The position numbers and the translations under genes are program-made. 64,000 nucleotides of DNA from DATFVA01 sp963832715. GTDB lineage: Bacteria > Bacteroidota > Ignavibacteria > Ignavibacteriales > Ignavibacteriaceae. Position 1 is the first letter of the stretch, and each line of letters begins with the position of its first letter. The DNA lies in contig CAWHVB010000007.1 in NCBI GenBank assembly GCA_963832715.1, positions 124,001 to 188,000 on the forward strand. Reading direction: 5' to 3'. Below the pieces are notes generated by a model. That model was not told where the DNA came from, did no database searches, and saw only the letters and a program-made list of their open reading frames with translations. Shown here in pieces: positions 45,141-54,285 of this stretch.

Positions 45141-46796
45141 TTAAAAAACGGCAGTTTCCTCATAAATACCGAAAACTTCCTTAAGTTCATTAATCATTTC
45201 ACCGAGTGTAACATAATTCTGAGCAGCTTTAAGGAACACTGGCATAAGGTTATTTCCGTTGATTCCAGCTTCCCTGATCTCCTTCAGACTCTCATCCACA
45301 GCAGCCTGACTCCTGTTCTGCCTTAATTCAGCAAGACGTTTCTTCTGCTTCTTCTCGACTTCCGGTGAAACATATAATATTGGTATATCTACTTTTTCTT
45401 CCTTCTCAATAAATTCATTTACGCCGACAATAAACTTTTCTTTCTTCTCAACTTCTTTCTGATATCGGTAGGCGGCATCTGCAATCTCCTTCTGGAAATA
45501 ACCTGTCTCTATTGCAGGTATTACTCCACCCAGAGAGTCTATCTGATCGAAAATTTCATTAGCTTCCTTTTCCATTTTAGCGGTCAAAGCTTCCACATAA
45601 TAACTTCCGCCGAGCGGATCAACTGTATTGATAACACCTGTTTCATAAGCAATCACCTGCTGAGTCCTGAGTGCTATCTTAACAGCTTTTTCGCTTGGCA
45701 ATGCAAGTGTTTCATCCATAGAATTGGTATGGAGCGATTGTGTTCCGCCCAGTACCCCTGCAAGGGCTTGGAAGGCTGTCCGCACAATATTATTTTCCGG
45801 CTGCTGGGCTGTCAGGGTACAGCCTGCGGTCTGTGTATGAAATCTCAGCCACCATGAACGCGGATTTTTTGCTCCGTATTTTTCTTTCATTCTTTTTGCA
45901 TAGATCTTCCTTGCAGCCCTGAACTTCGCAATTTCTTCAAAGAAGTCGAGGTGAGAATTAAAGAAGAAGGAAATCCTCGGGGCAAATTCATCAACATCCA
46001 TACCTCTTGCCATACACGCTTCGATATATGCAAAACCATCTGCTAATGTATAAGCAAGCTCCTGCACTGAAGTTGACCCGGCTTCACGGATATGATAACC
46101 GCTAACCGAGACAGGGTTCCACTGAGGGACTTCCTTTGCACAATATTCTATCATATCAACAATGATACGCATCGACGGCTCGGGGGGATAGATATATTCT
46201 TTCTGTGCGATATATTCTTTCAGAATATCATTCTGGAGAGTTCCGCGCAGTTCTTTGAAATCAACTCCCTGCTTTGCGGCAACTGCCAGGTAAAAAGCAA
46301 AGACCATTGCAGCAGGTGAATTGATCGTCATTGATGTAGAAACTTTATCGAGCGGGATTTTATTAAAAAGGATTTCCATATCTTTAAGAGAAGATATTGC
46401 AACTCCGCAAATCCCTACTTCACCTTCGCTTAAAGGTGCATCGGAATCCCATCCCATTAAAGTAGGGAGATCAAATGCCACAGATAAGCCCGTCTGTCCA
46501 TGGTTAAGAAGATAGTGGAATCTTTCATTTGTATCCTCGGGAGTACCGAATCCTGCAAACTGTCTCATCGTCCAGATCCTGCCGCGGTATCCGTTTGTAT
46601 GTACTCCCCTTGTATAGGGGTATTCACCGGGGAATCCTATTTCGCTGAGATAATTTATATTCTCTATGTCGTCTGGCCCATATAAAACATTTACATCTCT
46701 GCCGCTGACAGTAGTAAATTTCATCCCTGTATTTTTGATACCCGCTGCTTTCTTATCAAATTCGTTTCGTTTTTCCTTATATTCTTTATCCGGCAT
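45141..46796 (-). CDS. Acyl-CoA (methylmalonyl-CoA) mutase large subunit without cobalamin domain
   Basis: 551 residues, the TIM-barrel substrate domain only; the C-terminal ~130-residue B12-binding domain of full-length mutases is absent and must be a separate protein, not seen here. Motifs include 'YPYTRGV' (~77-83), 'WTMRQFAGFGTPEDTN', 'GLSVAFDLPT', 'SGYHIREAG' and 'GGTQSLHTNSMDE'. The substrate loop reads HTNGY where many methylmalonyl-CoA mutases have YxTMY, so a related acyl-CoA substrate is possible. It acts in propionate/succinate interconversion if it is a methylmalonyl-CoA mutase. Confidence 0.9.
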   Translation of the reverse strand: MPDKEYKEKRNEFDKKAAGIKNTGMKFTTVSGRDVNVLYGPDDIENINYLSEIGFPGEYPYTRGVHTNGYRGRIWTMRQFAGFGTPEDTNERFHYLLNHGQTGLSVAFDLPTLMGWDSDAPLSEGEVGICGVAISSLKDMEILFNKIPLDKVSTSMTINSPAAMVFAFYLAVAAKQGVDFKELRGTLQNDILKEYIAQKEYIYPPEPSMRIIVDMIEYCAKEVPQWNPVSVSGYHIREAGSTSVQELAYTLADGFAYIEACMARGMDVDEFAPRISFFFNSHLDFFEEIAKFRAARKIYAKRMKEKYGAKNPRSWWLRFHTQTAGCTLTAQQPENNIVRTAFQALAGVLGGTQSLHTNSMDETLALPSEKAVKIALRTQQVIAYETGVINTVDPLGGSYYVEALTAKMEKEANEIFDQIDSLGGVIPAIETGYFQKEIADAAYRYQKEVEKKEKFIVGVNEFIEKEEKVDIPILYVSPEVEKKQKKRLAELRQNRSQAAVDESLKEIREAGINGNNLMPVFLKAAQNYVTLGEMINELKEVFGIYEETAVF

Positions 46797-46862
46797 TTTA
46801 ATTCCTTCCTTCTATTTGTAATTACAAAGATAATAACATATAAGTCTTTATTGAAGTATAAT

Positions 46863-48701
46863 TTATGATCTGCCGAACCTTCTGTCAAATTCGTCAAGTG
46901 ATATTTTCACAACTGTCGGCCGGCCATGAGGACATATATAAGGCATAGATGCGGCAAAAAGCTGGTCAATAAGGAGTCTCATCTCTTTTTCCGAAAGTCT
47001 TTCACCAGCTTTAATTCCGGCTTTGCATGCATAAGATTTTGCTATATTTTCCCTGATATCCGGTTTTTTCCTGTCATTATTGATAAATTCTTCAATCATT
47101 TCAAGGAGTACTTTTTCTTCTGAGCCGTGTTTTACATCTTCCGGCACACCTTCGATGACTACTGCGTTTTTGCTAAAAAACTTCAACCCGAATCCAAGCT
47201 TAACCAGATATGAGGAAATTTCCTTTAGCACTGAGTATGCTTCCGGTCCGGGGTTTATAGTCTTCGGGAAAAGAAGCTGCTGTGAGAAAGGAAGGTTGGC
47301 ATCCATTCTTTTTAATGCTTTCTCATATAAAACACGTTCGTGTGCAACCTGCTGGTCGATTACCATTAATCCGGTTTTTATCTGCGACAGTATATACTTA
47401 TTGTGGAGCTGAATAATAAAAGCAGGTTCTTCGGTTAAGCCGCTCACACTCTCTTTCTGCAGTTCGTGGAATACTTCTTTGGGGCCTGATTCAAATGGAT
47501 GGGGGATGTTTTCACCTGTTTCTCCCGGTTTATCAGGTAATGCTCTGAAGATCAAATCGATTTCCTGGTCGGAAAAGTTCGTCTTAGCGAACGACTGTTT
47601 TTCAATGAACCCCGGTCTGTCCGAAAATTCGTCTTTCCCTGTTCTGGTAAAATTATTCATATTCAATCCTTCTGACTGACCTGACCGTTCATCAATCATC
47701 ATCCCGGCGGACGGATCGAAACTCCCCAGACTTTTCTTTACAACTGCCAGAATAAAATTGTATACATCCCTGTCATCATCAAATCTGACTTCCAGTTTTG
47801 ACGGATGAACGTTAACATCAGTTTTCCTGGGATCGACATCGACAAATAGTATGAAGAAAGGGTAATCGCCTTTTTCCAGGAAATTATCATAGGCTGTAAA
47901 TACTGCATGATTTACTTGTTTGCTGATCACATAACGGGAATTAAGGAAAAGATACTGATCGCCTTTATTCCTTTTTAGGATATCAGGTCTGCCGATATAA
48001 CCGTATACATTCAGAAAATCGGTCTTTTCTTCAACGGGCAGAAGCGCTTCCATCATATTGTCTGCGAACACCTGGCAAATCCTGCTCTTTAAATCTCCTG
48101 CAGGGTAATTATATATCATCTGGTCGTCATTAAAGAATCTGAAAGCTAAATCGGGATGACTTAGAGATATCTTATTAAAAGTATCGACAATATGCTTCAT
48201 CTCCGTAGCATCGGATTTCAGGAAGTTTCTTCTTGCAGGAGTATTAAAAAAAATATTCTTAACCGCTGTGCACGTCCCTTTTGAGAAGGATCCTTTTTCC
48301 TTGATAATATTCGTGCCGTCTTCTATTCTGATAAGCGTGCCGATCTCCTCTTCTCTCGTTTCCGTCCTTATCTCAACCTGGGCCACGGCAGCTATAGAAC
48401 TTAAGGCTTCACCCCGGAATCCAAGCGTAGAAATAGATTCAAGATCGCTGTACTTTGAAATTTTACTGGTTGCATGTTTCATTATGCAGAGCAGTGCATC
48501 CTCTTCATTCATCCCCGACCCATTATCACAGACCTGAATGAATGTCTTACCTGCATGCTTTACTATCACATCGATTGCATTCGCCCCTGCATCGATAGAG
48601 TTTTCCATTAGTTCTTTTACAACAGATTCGGGACGGTGAACAACCTCACCGGCTGCAATCTTGCTCGCAATATTTTCGGGTAAAATTCTGATCCTGCTCA
48701 T
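46863..48701 (-). CDS. mutL: DNA mismatch repair protein MutL
   Basis: 612 residues. GHKL ATPase: 'KELMENSIDAGA' (catalytic Glu30), 'DNGSGM' (59-64), 'GFRGEAL' (94-100) and 'NTPARRNFLK'. Transducer domain to ~330, a variable linker (~330-415), and a C-terminal dimerisation domain with 'ACKAGIKAGERL' and 'CPHGRPT'. The endonuclease metal motif DQHA(x)2E(x)4E appears as DQQVAHERVLYE (449-460), with the His replaced by Gln and Ala by Val. Its start overlaps the folA stop by four bases, making a thyA-folA-mutL unit. Confidence 0.96.
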   Translation of the reverse strand: MSRIRILPENIASKIAAGEVVHRPESVVKELMENSIDAGANAIDVIVKHAGKTFIQVCDNGSGMNEEDALLCIMKHATSKISKYSDLESISTLGFRGEALSSIAAVAQVEIRTETREEEIGTLIRIEDGTNIIKEKGSFSKGTCTAVKNIFFNTPARRNFLKSDATEMKHIVDTFNKISLSHPDLAFRFFNDDQMIYNYPAGDLKSRICQVFADNMMEALLPVEEKTDFLNVYGYIGRPDILKRNKGDQYLFLNSRYVISKQVNHAVFTAYDNFLEKGDYPFFILFVDVDPRKTDVNVHPSKLEVRFDDDRDVYNFILAVVKKSLGSFDPSAGMMIDERSGQSEGLNMNNFTRTGKDEFSDRPGFIEKQSFAKTNFSDQEIDLIFRALPDKPGETGENIPHPFESGPKEVFHELQKESVSGLTEEPAFIIQLHNKYILSQIKTGLMVIDQQVAHERVLYEKALKRMDANLPFSQQLLFPKTINPGPEAYSVLKEISSYLVKLGFGLKFFSKNAVVIEGVPEDVKHGSEEKVLLEMIEEFINNDRKKPDIRENIAKSYACKAGIKAGERLSEKEMRLLIDQLFAASMPYICPHGRPTVVKISLDEFDRRFGRS

Positions 48702-49181
48702 TTGTTCCTGACATAAGTTATAATATCAAACTGGTCTCTTTCATCACGGGAGACTTCTTTCCATACGTTCTTTTCGATTTCCGGAAAAAATACATCACCT
48801 TCTGCATCAAACTTCATAATTGAAATAATCATTTCATCGGCAAATTTAATTGCCTGCCGGTACACTTCTCCCCCGCCTATAATGAAGATTTTTTCAGGAT
48901 TCAATTTAGTTACCGATTCAAGAGCATCTGTAAGGCTTCTGAATATTTCCACATCTTTGTATGGAAGCGTATAATCGGTCTGGTTTGTAATGACAACATT
49001 CAAACGGTTCTTAAGCGGTTCACCCAGTGTCTCGAAAGTTATCCTCCCCATAATAATAGGAAATCCAAGCGTTGTTTCTTTTAAAGTGTTTAAATTCCTC
49101 TTTTACGTGCCATGGCATTTCCCCGTTTGATCTTCCTATTACTCCATTGCGTGCAACCGCAGAAATGATAATAATCTTCAA
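48698..49181 (-). CDS. folA: Dihydrofolate reductase (apparent frameshift in A-run)
   Basis: The first part reads 'KIIIISAVARNGVIGRSNGE' and 'MPWHVKEEFKHFK', the DHFR N-terminus with the MPW segment and active-site Glu. The rest, in another frame from about 49080, reads 'PIIMGRITFETLG', 'NVVITNQ', 'IFIIGGGEVYRQAI' and the usual C-terminus. Removing one A from the run at 49079-49082 (T-run on the plus strand) joins them into a normal 160-residue enzyme. It starts with TTG at 49181, overlapping the thyA stop (TTGA), with GAGG seven bases upstream. It regenerates tetrahydrofolate consumed by ThyA, so loss would be expected to be harmful. Confidence 0.88.
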
Positions 49182-50017
49182 ACGGCAACCTCAAATTTAA
49201 TCGGGTCGTAATGCTGGTACCCTTCCAGTTCGAAGTCATCGAAAGTGAGCTCATCGATCGGCTTTTTTGCAATTTTCAGTCTCGGAAGAGGAAGCGGTTT
49301 TCTTTTAAGCTGTTCCTTTAACCCTTCAAGATGATCGTACTGCTCCATCTTACTGCCTTTGTCTGCAACATAAATGTGTGCATCTATAATCGTATGGGCA
49401 AAGTATCCGAGATCGAGATTTGTTTCCTGTGCGATGATCTGGGTCAGCATAGAATAAGCTGCAAGATTGAAGGGAATACCCAGGGCAATATCACCGGATC
49501 TTTGCGTAAGATGACAATTTAATTTCCCGTCAGATACATTAAATGCAAATGAATAATGGCACGGTGGAAGCTTGCTGGTTGTAGCATTTCCCGGTTCCCA
49601 TGCTGAAACTACAAGGCGTCTGCTGTAGGGATTTTTCTTCAGCTGATCTATTACATACTTGATCTGATCTACCTCGTGAACCTCCCATTTCCCTTCCTTA
49701 TTTTTCTGAGCACTCGGGAATTTCCTCCAGTAATAGCCGTATGCAGTTTCAAGATTGCCCTCTTCATCAGCCCAAGCATCCCATATCTTTGTGTGCTGTC
49801 TTAGGTTCCTGATATGATCTTCACCCGAAAGGTACCATAGAACCTCGTGTAAAAGGGATTTCCAGTGCATCTTTTTTGTGGTCAGCAGCGGAAAACCTTC
49901 TGCTAAATTAACCCGGTAGAAAGCAGCGAAATATGAAATAGTGTCTACCCCGGTTCTTGTAGGTTTTCTCACTCCGTTTTCCATTACTAATTTGACCAGG
50001 TCAAGGTATTGCTGCAT
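49178..50017 (-). CDS. thyA: Thymidylate synthase ThyA
   Basis: 279 residues, close to the usual 264-residue bacterial enzyme. It converts dUMP to dTMP using methylenetetrahydrofolate. 'RTGVDTIS' phosphate loop, 'YSRRLVVSAWEPG', catalytic Cys153 in 'LPPCHYSF', 'RSGDIALGIPFNLAAYS' and the C-terminal 'KFEVAV'. All active-site residues are present. It yields dihydrofolate, which links it functionally to the overlapping folA gene downstream. The ATG at 50017 has AAGGCA-type weak ribosome binding site. Confidence 0.97.
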   Translation of the reverse strand: MQQYLDLVKLVMENGVRKPTRTGVDTISYFAAFYRVNLAEGFPLLTTKKMHWKSLLHEVLWYLSGEDHIRNLRQHTKIWDAWADEEGNLETAYGYYWRKFPSAQKNKEGKWEVHEVDQIKYVIDQLKKNPYSRRLVVSAWEPGNATTSKLPPCHYSFAFNVSDGKLNCHLTQRSGDIALGIPFNLAAYSMLTQIIAQETNLDLGYFAHTIIDAHIYVADKGSKMEQYDHLEGLKEQLKRKPLPLPRLKIAKKPIDELTFDDFELEGYQHYDPIKFEVAV

Positions 50018-50098
50018 AAATGCCTTCTTTTTTCAAACTTTTGAATTATTATTAATTAAAGAAATTTACTAAAAAATGATGAAGCGGTAAAACCCGGA

Positions 50099-51229
50099 TT
50101 AAAGAAGAGAAGCTGCTTTTCTGCTTGCCATTTCGATCCCCTTTTCAAAATTATTTATCGACTCTTCCTTGCTTCCAAAAAAAGAACTTAATTCTATTAC
50201 ATCAACGTGATCCCAAATCCTCTCTTTTACGGCTTTATCTACGTTTCCGCAGCATAATATCACTCTTTTGTTCATTTCCATTGCGAGATTCAATACTATC
50301 CCTGCTCCCTTGCCGTTAAGCGTCTGATCATCAAAACTTCCTTCTCCTGTCAGTATAACATCTTTATCCTTTATTTTTTCCTCCAGCCTAAGTTCATTTC
50401 TAATATAATCCTTTGCCTCAATCGAGGCTGCATTAAAAAATAAATAAAGTCCTGCCGCTAATCCGCCTCCGGCACCCGATAATTTCTCAAATGATCTATC
50501 TATATCCTTATCTTTCAATAAGTTAACAATTTTAGTAAAACCAAGTTCCAAAACTTCAACTTCACCTTTATCGGCCCCTTTCTGAGGACCAAATGTCCGT
50601 GCAGCCCCCTTTCCTCCTAGAAGAGGATTATTTACATCTATCACAACTTTTAATTTAAATGGCAGATCGGGAGCATCCCATTTTAAATCTTTAATGCGGT
50701 AGTAGTATTCAGGGATTATTTGATCTTTTTTACCGAAGATATCATAAAGTTCCAAGCCAAAACGGGAGCACACCCCAAGACCAAGATCATTTGTGCCGGT
50801 ACCGCCGACTCCGATTATCACTTCATTGACTGATATTTTATTCTGATTTATGTCATCCAATATCTTCAAAAATAGGTCGCCTATACCTTTGGATGATAAT
50901 TTAAGAGGGTTCCGTTTGTTTTCAGGTATTACTCTCAGACCCAAAACTCTTGCTGATTCGATATAAATTTTCTTCCCCTGTCTGTCATATCCGGTTTCAC
51001 AGCTGAAAGTTGAGTCATCATATGGAGTGGTGATATCGTAGTTAAGCACTTCAAGACCAAAAGCTGCTTTGCACGCGTTCAGAAAACCGTCCCCCCCGTC
51101 GGAAATCGGAAGTACTTCAATATTTAATCCGGAATCCTGTTTCAGATAATCGCAGAACAAGTCGGCAACCCTGTCGGAGTCTGCAACTTCCTTAAAGCTG
51201 TTCGGGGCGATAAGTAATTTTTTATTCAT
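50099..51229 (-). CDS. Glycerate kinase (GlxK/GarK family)
   Basis: 376 residues, full length for the type I glycerate kinase family, which phosphorylates D-glycerate to 2- or 3-phosphoglycerate. 'APNSFKEVADSDRVA' at the N-terminus, 'SDGGDGFL' (43-50), 'VGGTGTNDLGLG', 'GAARTFGPQKGA' and 'TGEGSFDDQTLNGKG' are the family signatures. It overlaps the glycosyltransferase gene upstream by four bases (ATGA), so it is co-translated with the surface-sugar cluster. Glycerate decoration of a polysaccharide, or plain carbon use, are both possible. Confidence 0.93.
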   Translation of the reverse strand: MNKKLLIAPNSFKEVADSDRVADLFCDYLKQDSGLNIEVLPISDGGDGFLNACKAAFGLEVLNYDITTPYDDSTFSCETGYDRQGKKIYIESARVLGLRVIPENKRNPLKLSSKGIGDLFLKILDDINQNKISVNEVIIGVGGTGTNDLGLGVCSRFGLELYDIFGKKDQIIPEYYYRIKDLKWDAPDLPFKLKVVIDVNNPLLGGKGAARTFGPQKGADKGEVEVLELGFTKIVNLLKDKDIDRSFEKLSGAGGGLAAGLYLFFNAASIEAKDYIRNELRLEEKIKDKDVILTGEGSFDDQTLNGKGAGIVLNLAMEMNKRVILCCGNVDKAVKERIWDHVDVIELSSFFGSKEESINNFEKGIEMASRKAASLL

Positions 51230-52338
51230 TTTCCGGCAACTACCTTCCTGTAAACGACTTCAATATTACTAATCATTTTATCAAGAGTAAACTCATTTAA
51301 ATATTTTTCCCTGGATGCTTTACCCATTTCATTGCGAGTCTGCTCTCTCTCGATTGTTTTTAAGAGGGCCCCGTTAAACTGTTCGATATTTTCGGGTTCA
51401 ACAAGAAAACCGTTTATTCCCTCATCTATAAGATACTCAATATCCCCTACCCTGCTTCCTACAACAGGGACCCCGGCAGACAGAGCTTCGATTATAGCCA
51501 CAGGGAATGTCTCGCCTCCTGCATCAATTGAAAACTGGGTAAATATATCAAAGGCAGAAAGTATATCGGATATATCATTCCGTATTCCGGTAAAGATTAC
51601 TTTATCACCGAGCTTATATTCGTCAGCCTGTTTAATTAAGACAGCCTTGAGTTCACCTTCACCCACTATCATTAATCTCAAGTCCGATTTTCCGTTTTTA
51701 ATCAATTGATTAAATGCCGACAAAAGATATTTATGCCCCTTGAACTCAACCAGCCTTGATAAACTGCCGATAATAATTTCATTATCTTTTATACCAAATT
51801 CTTTTCTGATTTTCGCCCTGCCTTCTTCAGTTCTTCTGATTCTGCCTTCAGGAATGCCTATATGTACAACAGTAATTTTTGCGGGATCGATCTTATCTGT
51901 TTCTACCATTATTTTTTTTGTTGAATGACCCACAGGAGTAAAATGGTCAACCAGGTATTTGTTCCTGAACCAGTGCATAAGGTTCCTGTTGATAGAAAGG
52001 CAGCTGTGTACAGTCGATATATTTTTTGCTTTAATAATTCTTCCTGCTGCTGCTGCGATAGTTCTGTCAAGGTTTGAGTTAGTGTGGATGATATCTATCC
52101 CCTTATTTTTAAAAATACTGACCATCGCCTTTACTGCATTAAATTCCTTCCCGTGGGCACCATACGGAATTCCGAATGTATCAAACCCTTTATTACGGGA
52201 AGCTTCTTCAAGATCCGAATAAACCAGGGGAGCGATTGATATATCATGCCCTCTTTGTGCCAGGCCTTCAGCCAGGTGAAGCACATAATTCTCTCCTCCT
52301 GCAATGTCGGCAGCGTCATTAGTCAGCAGGATCTTCAT
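51226..52338 (-). CDS. Glycosyltransferase family 4
   Basis: 370 residues, GT-B fold. N-terminal 'AGGENYVLHLAEGLAQRGHDI' and acceptor domain, C-terminal nucleotide-sugar domain with 'IGSLSRLVEFKGHKYLL' and the EX7E-type segment 'FPVAIIEALSAGVPVVGSRVGDIEYLI'. Cytoplasmic retaining transferase that adds a sugar to a lipid-linked glycan. It overlaps genes on both sides by four bases. Donor and acceptor cannot be read from sequence. Confidence 0.93.
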   Translation of the reverse strand: MKILLTNDAADIAGGENYVLHLAEGLAQRGHDISIAPLVYSDLEEASRNKGFDTFGIPYGAHGKEFNAVKAMVSIFKNKGIDIIHTNSNLDRTIAAAAGRIIKAKNISTVHSCLSINRNLMHWFRNKYLVDHFTPVGHSTKKIMVETDKIDPAKITVVHIGIPEGRIRRTEEGRAKIRKEFGIKDNEIIIGSLSRLVEFKGHKYLLSAFNQLIKNGKSDLRLMIVGEGELKAVLIKQADEYKLGDKVIFTGIRNDISDILSAFDIFTQFSIDAGGETFPVAIIEALSAGVPVVGSRVGDIEYLIDEGINGFLVEPENIEQFNGALLKTIEREQTRNEMGKASREKYLNEFTLDKMISNIEVVYRKVVAGK

Positions 52339-53093
52339 TCCTGTTTTCCCCGGTTTCTTAATTCCCAGATTTTCATATAGATCTGCATATTTGTCATAGC
52401 GTGCAGAAGAGAGACCATTAGCCCGTATTTCCCATCCTTGTAACCTTTGCGTATTATGAAATACTGAATGAACGCTGCGGCTGGGTGCAGAAGGAAGTCT
52501 ATTGGACTGACATTTTTATGTTTGTATTTCTGGCTGGCCTCAAGAGTTGAATAATTATTCATCTTTGTGATGGCATCTTTTAATGTCCTGTACGAATAAT
52601 GATCCATCCTGTTTTTAAGCCGGCCGGTCTTCCCTTCCACCATAAATGCCTCATGAACAAGGCTGTCCGTAAGTGTCGTCCTGGATTTTTTAAACAACCG
52701 CAGCTGATAATCATTATCCCATCCGCAGCCTGTGATATGCCTGCCGAGGAAATAGTTTTTGCGGGAAATATAAAACCCGTTGTATGTTTCGTCCGGTCCC
52801 TTAAGTATTTCATCTCTTAAAGATGGACTAATCCTTTCATCTGCATCAAGACTCAGCACCCATTCGTTCTCTGCAAGGGATAAAGCATATAGTTTCTGCT
52901 TTGAATAGCCTTCCCACTTTTTTGCAAAAATTTTATTGGTATAATTTGAAGCTTTTTTAACAGTACCGTCGTCACTGCCTGCATCAACAATTATTATCTC
53001 ATCGGCCCAATCAACTGACTTCAGACAGTCATCAATATTACTTTCTTCGTTCCTGGTAATGATTATTACAGAAATTTTATGTGCAGATTCCAT
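52335..53093 (-). CDS. Glycosyltransferase family 2 (WaaE/KdtX-like)
   Basis: 252 residues, GT-A fold. 'ISVIIITRNEESNIDDCLKS' start, metal-binding 'LSLDADERIS', and the catalytic region 'VHEAFMVEGKTGRL'. The 'AWADEIIIVDAGSDDGT'-like core places it with WaaE/KdtX LPS inner-core beta-1,4-glucosyltransferases. It is the first gene of the minus-strand group leading to glycerate kinase, and diverges from the transferase at 53152 across a 58-base gap. Confidence 0.92.
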   Translation of the reverse strand: MESAHKISVIIITRNEESNIDDCLKSVDWADEIIIVDAGSDDGTVKKASNYTNKIFAKKWEGYSKQKLYALSLAENEWVLSLDADERISPSLRDEILKGPDETYNGFYISRKNYFLGRHITGCGWDNDYQLRLFKKSRTTLTDSLVHEAFMVEGKTGRLKNRMDHYSYRTLKDAITKMNNYSTLEASQKYKHKNVSPIDFLLHPAAAFIQYFIIRKGYKDGKYGLMVSLLHAMTNMQIYMKIWELRNRGKQE

Positions 53094-53151
53094 TAAAGGC
53101 TATTTTATCAAAAAATGTTCTTAAATTTAAGAAATTATTGTTTATTATTTG

Positions 53152-54285
53152 ATGAATATAGTAATTGCTACATCCGGACACCCTCCTTTTGATGAAAGGA
53201 TATTCTATAAGTTCGGAATGTCTCTAAATAAATATGGACATAAAACTGCTATTGTCTGTTCTACAGAAGAGATCTCAGCAGTATCTGATGGAATTAGCGT
53301 TGAAGGATTCAGGGATGCCGGTTTATCTAAGAAAGAAAAAATAAATAAACTTTTTGATCTGATAGCTTCATTTACTCCTGCTTTAATAATCTGCTGTGAA
53401 CCCCTTACAATTCTTGCTGCACAAAGGTATAAGAAGGAAATATCCCGGGATGTAAAAATTATTTATGATATAACTGAATATTATCCTCACCAGAATACCT
53501 TGAATAAATATTCAGGCGAAGAGAAGATCCTGCATTACCTGCGACTGACACTTTTTAATGCCTGGGTTTCTAATCTTGCAGATTACTTGTTCATTGGCGA
53601 AACAGGAAAAGCAAAGTTCTATAATTTTACAGCCCCGTTTGTTAAAAAAGCTATTATAGGGTATTACCCGCCGAAAAAATATTTTCACTATTCTCCTCCG
53701 GTTTATGATGGGAAAATATTCACTATTTGTTATGCCGGCAGTATTACACAAGAAAATGGCTTCCCCCGCTATCTGGCTCTTGTTCGTAAGGCGGCAGAAC
53801 GATTTAAGGATAAGATTTTTATCGCTAAAATAGTCGGGCCCATGAAGAATAATTATTCAAGTCTGATAAATGAACTTTCTTCCGTTCAAAACATAAAAGT
53901 AATACATCACGGTCCGGTGAGTTACAAGGAATTTGCAAATGAGTTCGAAGATGTTGATATCTGCATCGACCTGAGGGAAAAAAATGTAGTATTTAACCGG
54001 TCGCTCCCCATAAAAATATTTGATTACCTGGCTTGCGGTAAACCGTTTATTTATTCTAACCTAAAATCATTTAAAGGCTTTGAAGATTTAAATGGGGCGG
54101 GACTATTCATCGAACCGGATGATCTTGAATCAGCACTGGGAAGAATCTCTCTTTACCTTGATAAACCGGAAAGACTTAAATCCCATTCTCTTGAGGCGAT
54201 CAGGTTGTTTAATGATAAATACAACTGGGAGAAAATCGAGATAGAATTTATCGGAATCATTAATACTCTGGCTACGAACCGGTAA
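53152..54285 (+). CDS. Glycosyltransferase (GT-B fold)
   Basis: 377 residues, the only plus-strand gene of the sugar cluster. 'IATSGHPPFDERIFYK' with the 'DxRIF' pattern of GT4-like transferases, 'IYDITEYYP' resembling the acceptor-side 'DxHE' region, and a C-terminal 'YCYAGSITQENGFPRYL'-type nucleotide domain ending in 'PIKIFDYLACGKPFIYSN'. The ATG at 53152 is used rather than the TTG just before it. Its 3' end overlaps that of the convergent amidotransferase gene by 14 bases. Confidence 0.88.
   Translation: MNIVIATSGHPPFDERIFYKFGMSLNKYGHKTAIVCSTEEISAVSDGISVEGFRDAGLSKKEKINKLFDLIASFTPALIICCEPLTILAAQRYKKEISRDVKIIYDITEYYPHQNTLNKYSGEEKILHYLRLTLFNAWVSNLADYLFIGETGKAKFYNFTAPFVKKAIIGYYPPKKYFHYSPPVYDGKIFTICYAGSITQENGFPRYLALVRKAAERFKDKIFIAKIVGPMKNNYSSLINELSSVQNIKVIHHGPVSYKEFANEFEDVDICIDLREKNVVFNRSLPIKIFDYLACGKPFIYSNLKSFKGFEDLNGAGLFIEPDDLESALGRISLYLDKPERLKSHSLEAIRLFNDKYNWEKIEIEFIGIINTLATNR

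Noticed and set aside
49090..49272. 60-codon ORF overlapping thyA and folA
   Set aside because: Lies out of frame with both genes and has no coding sense; the folA N-terminus is in another frame.
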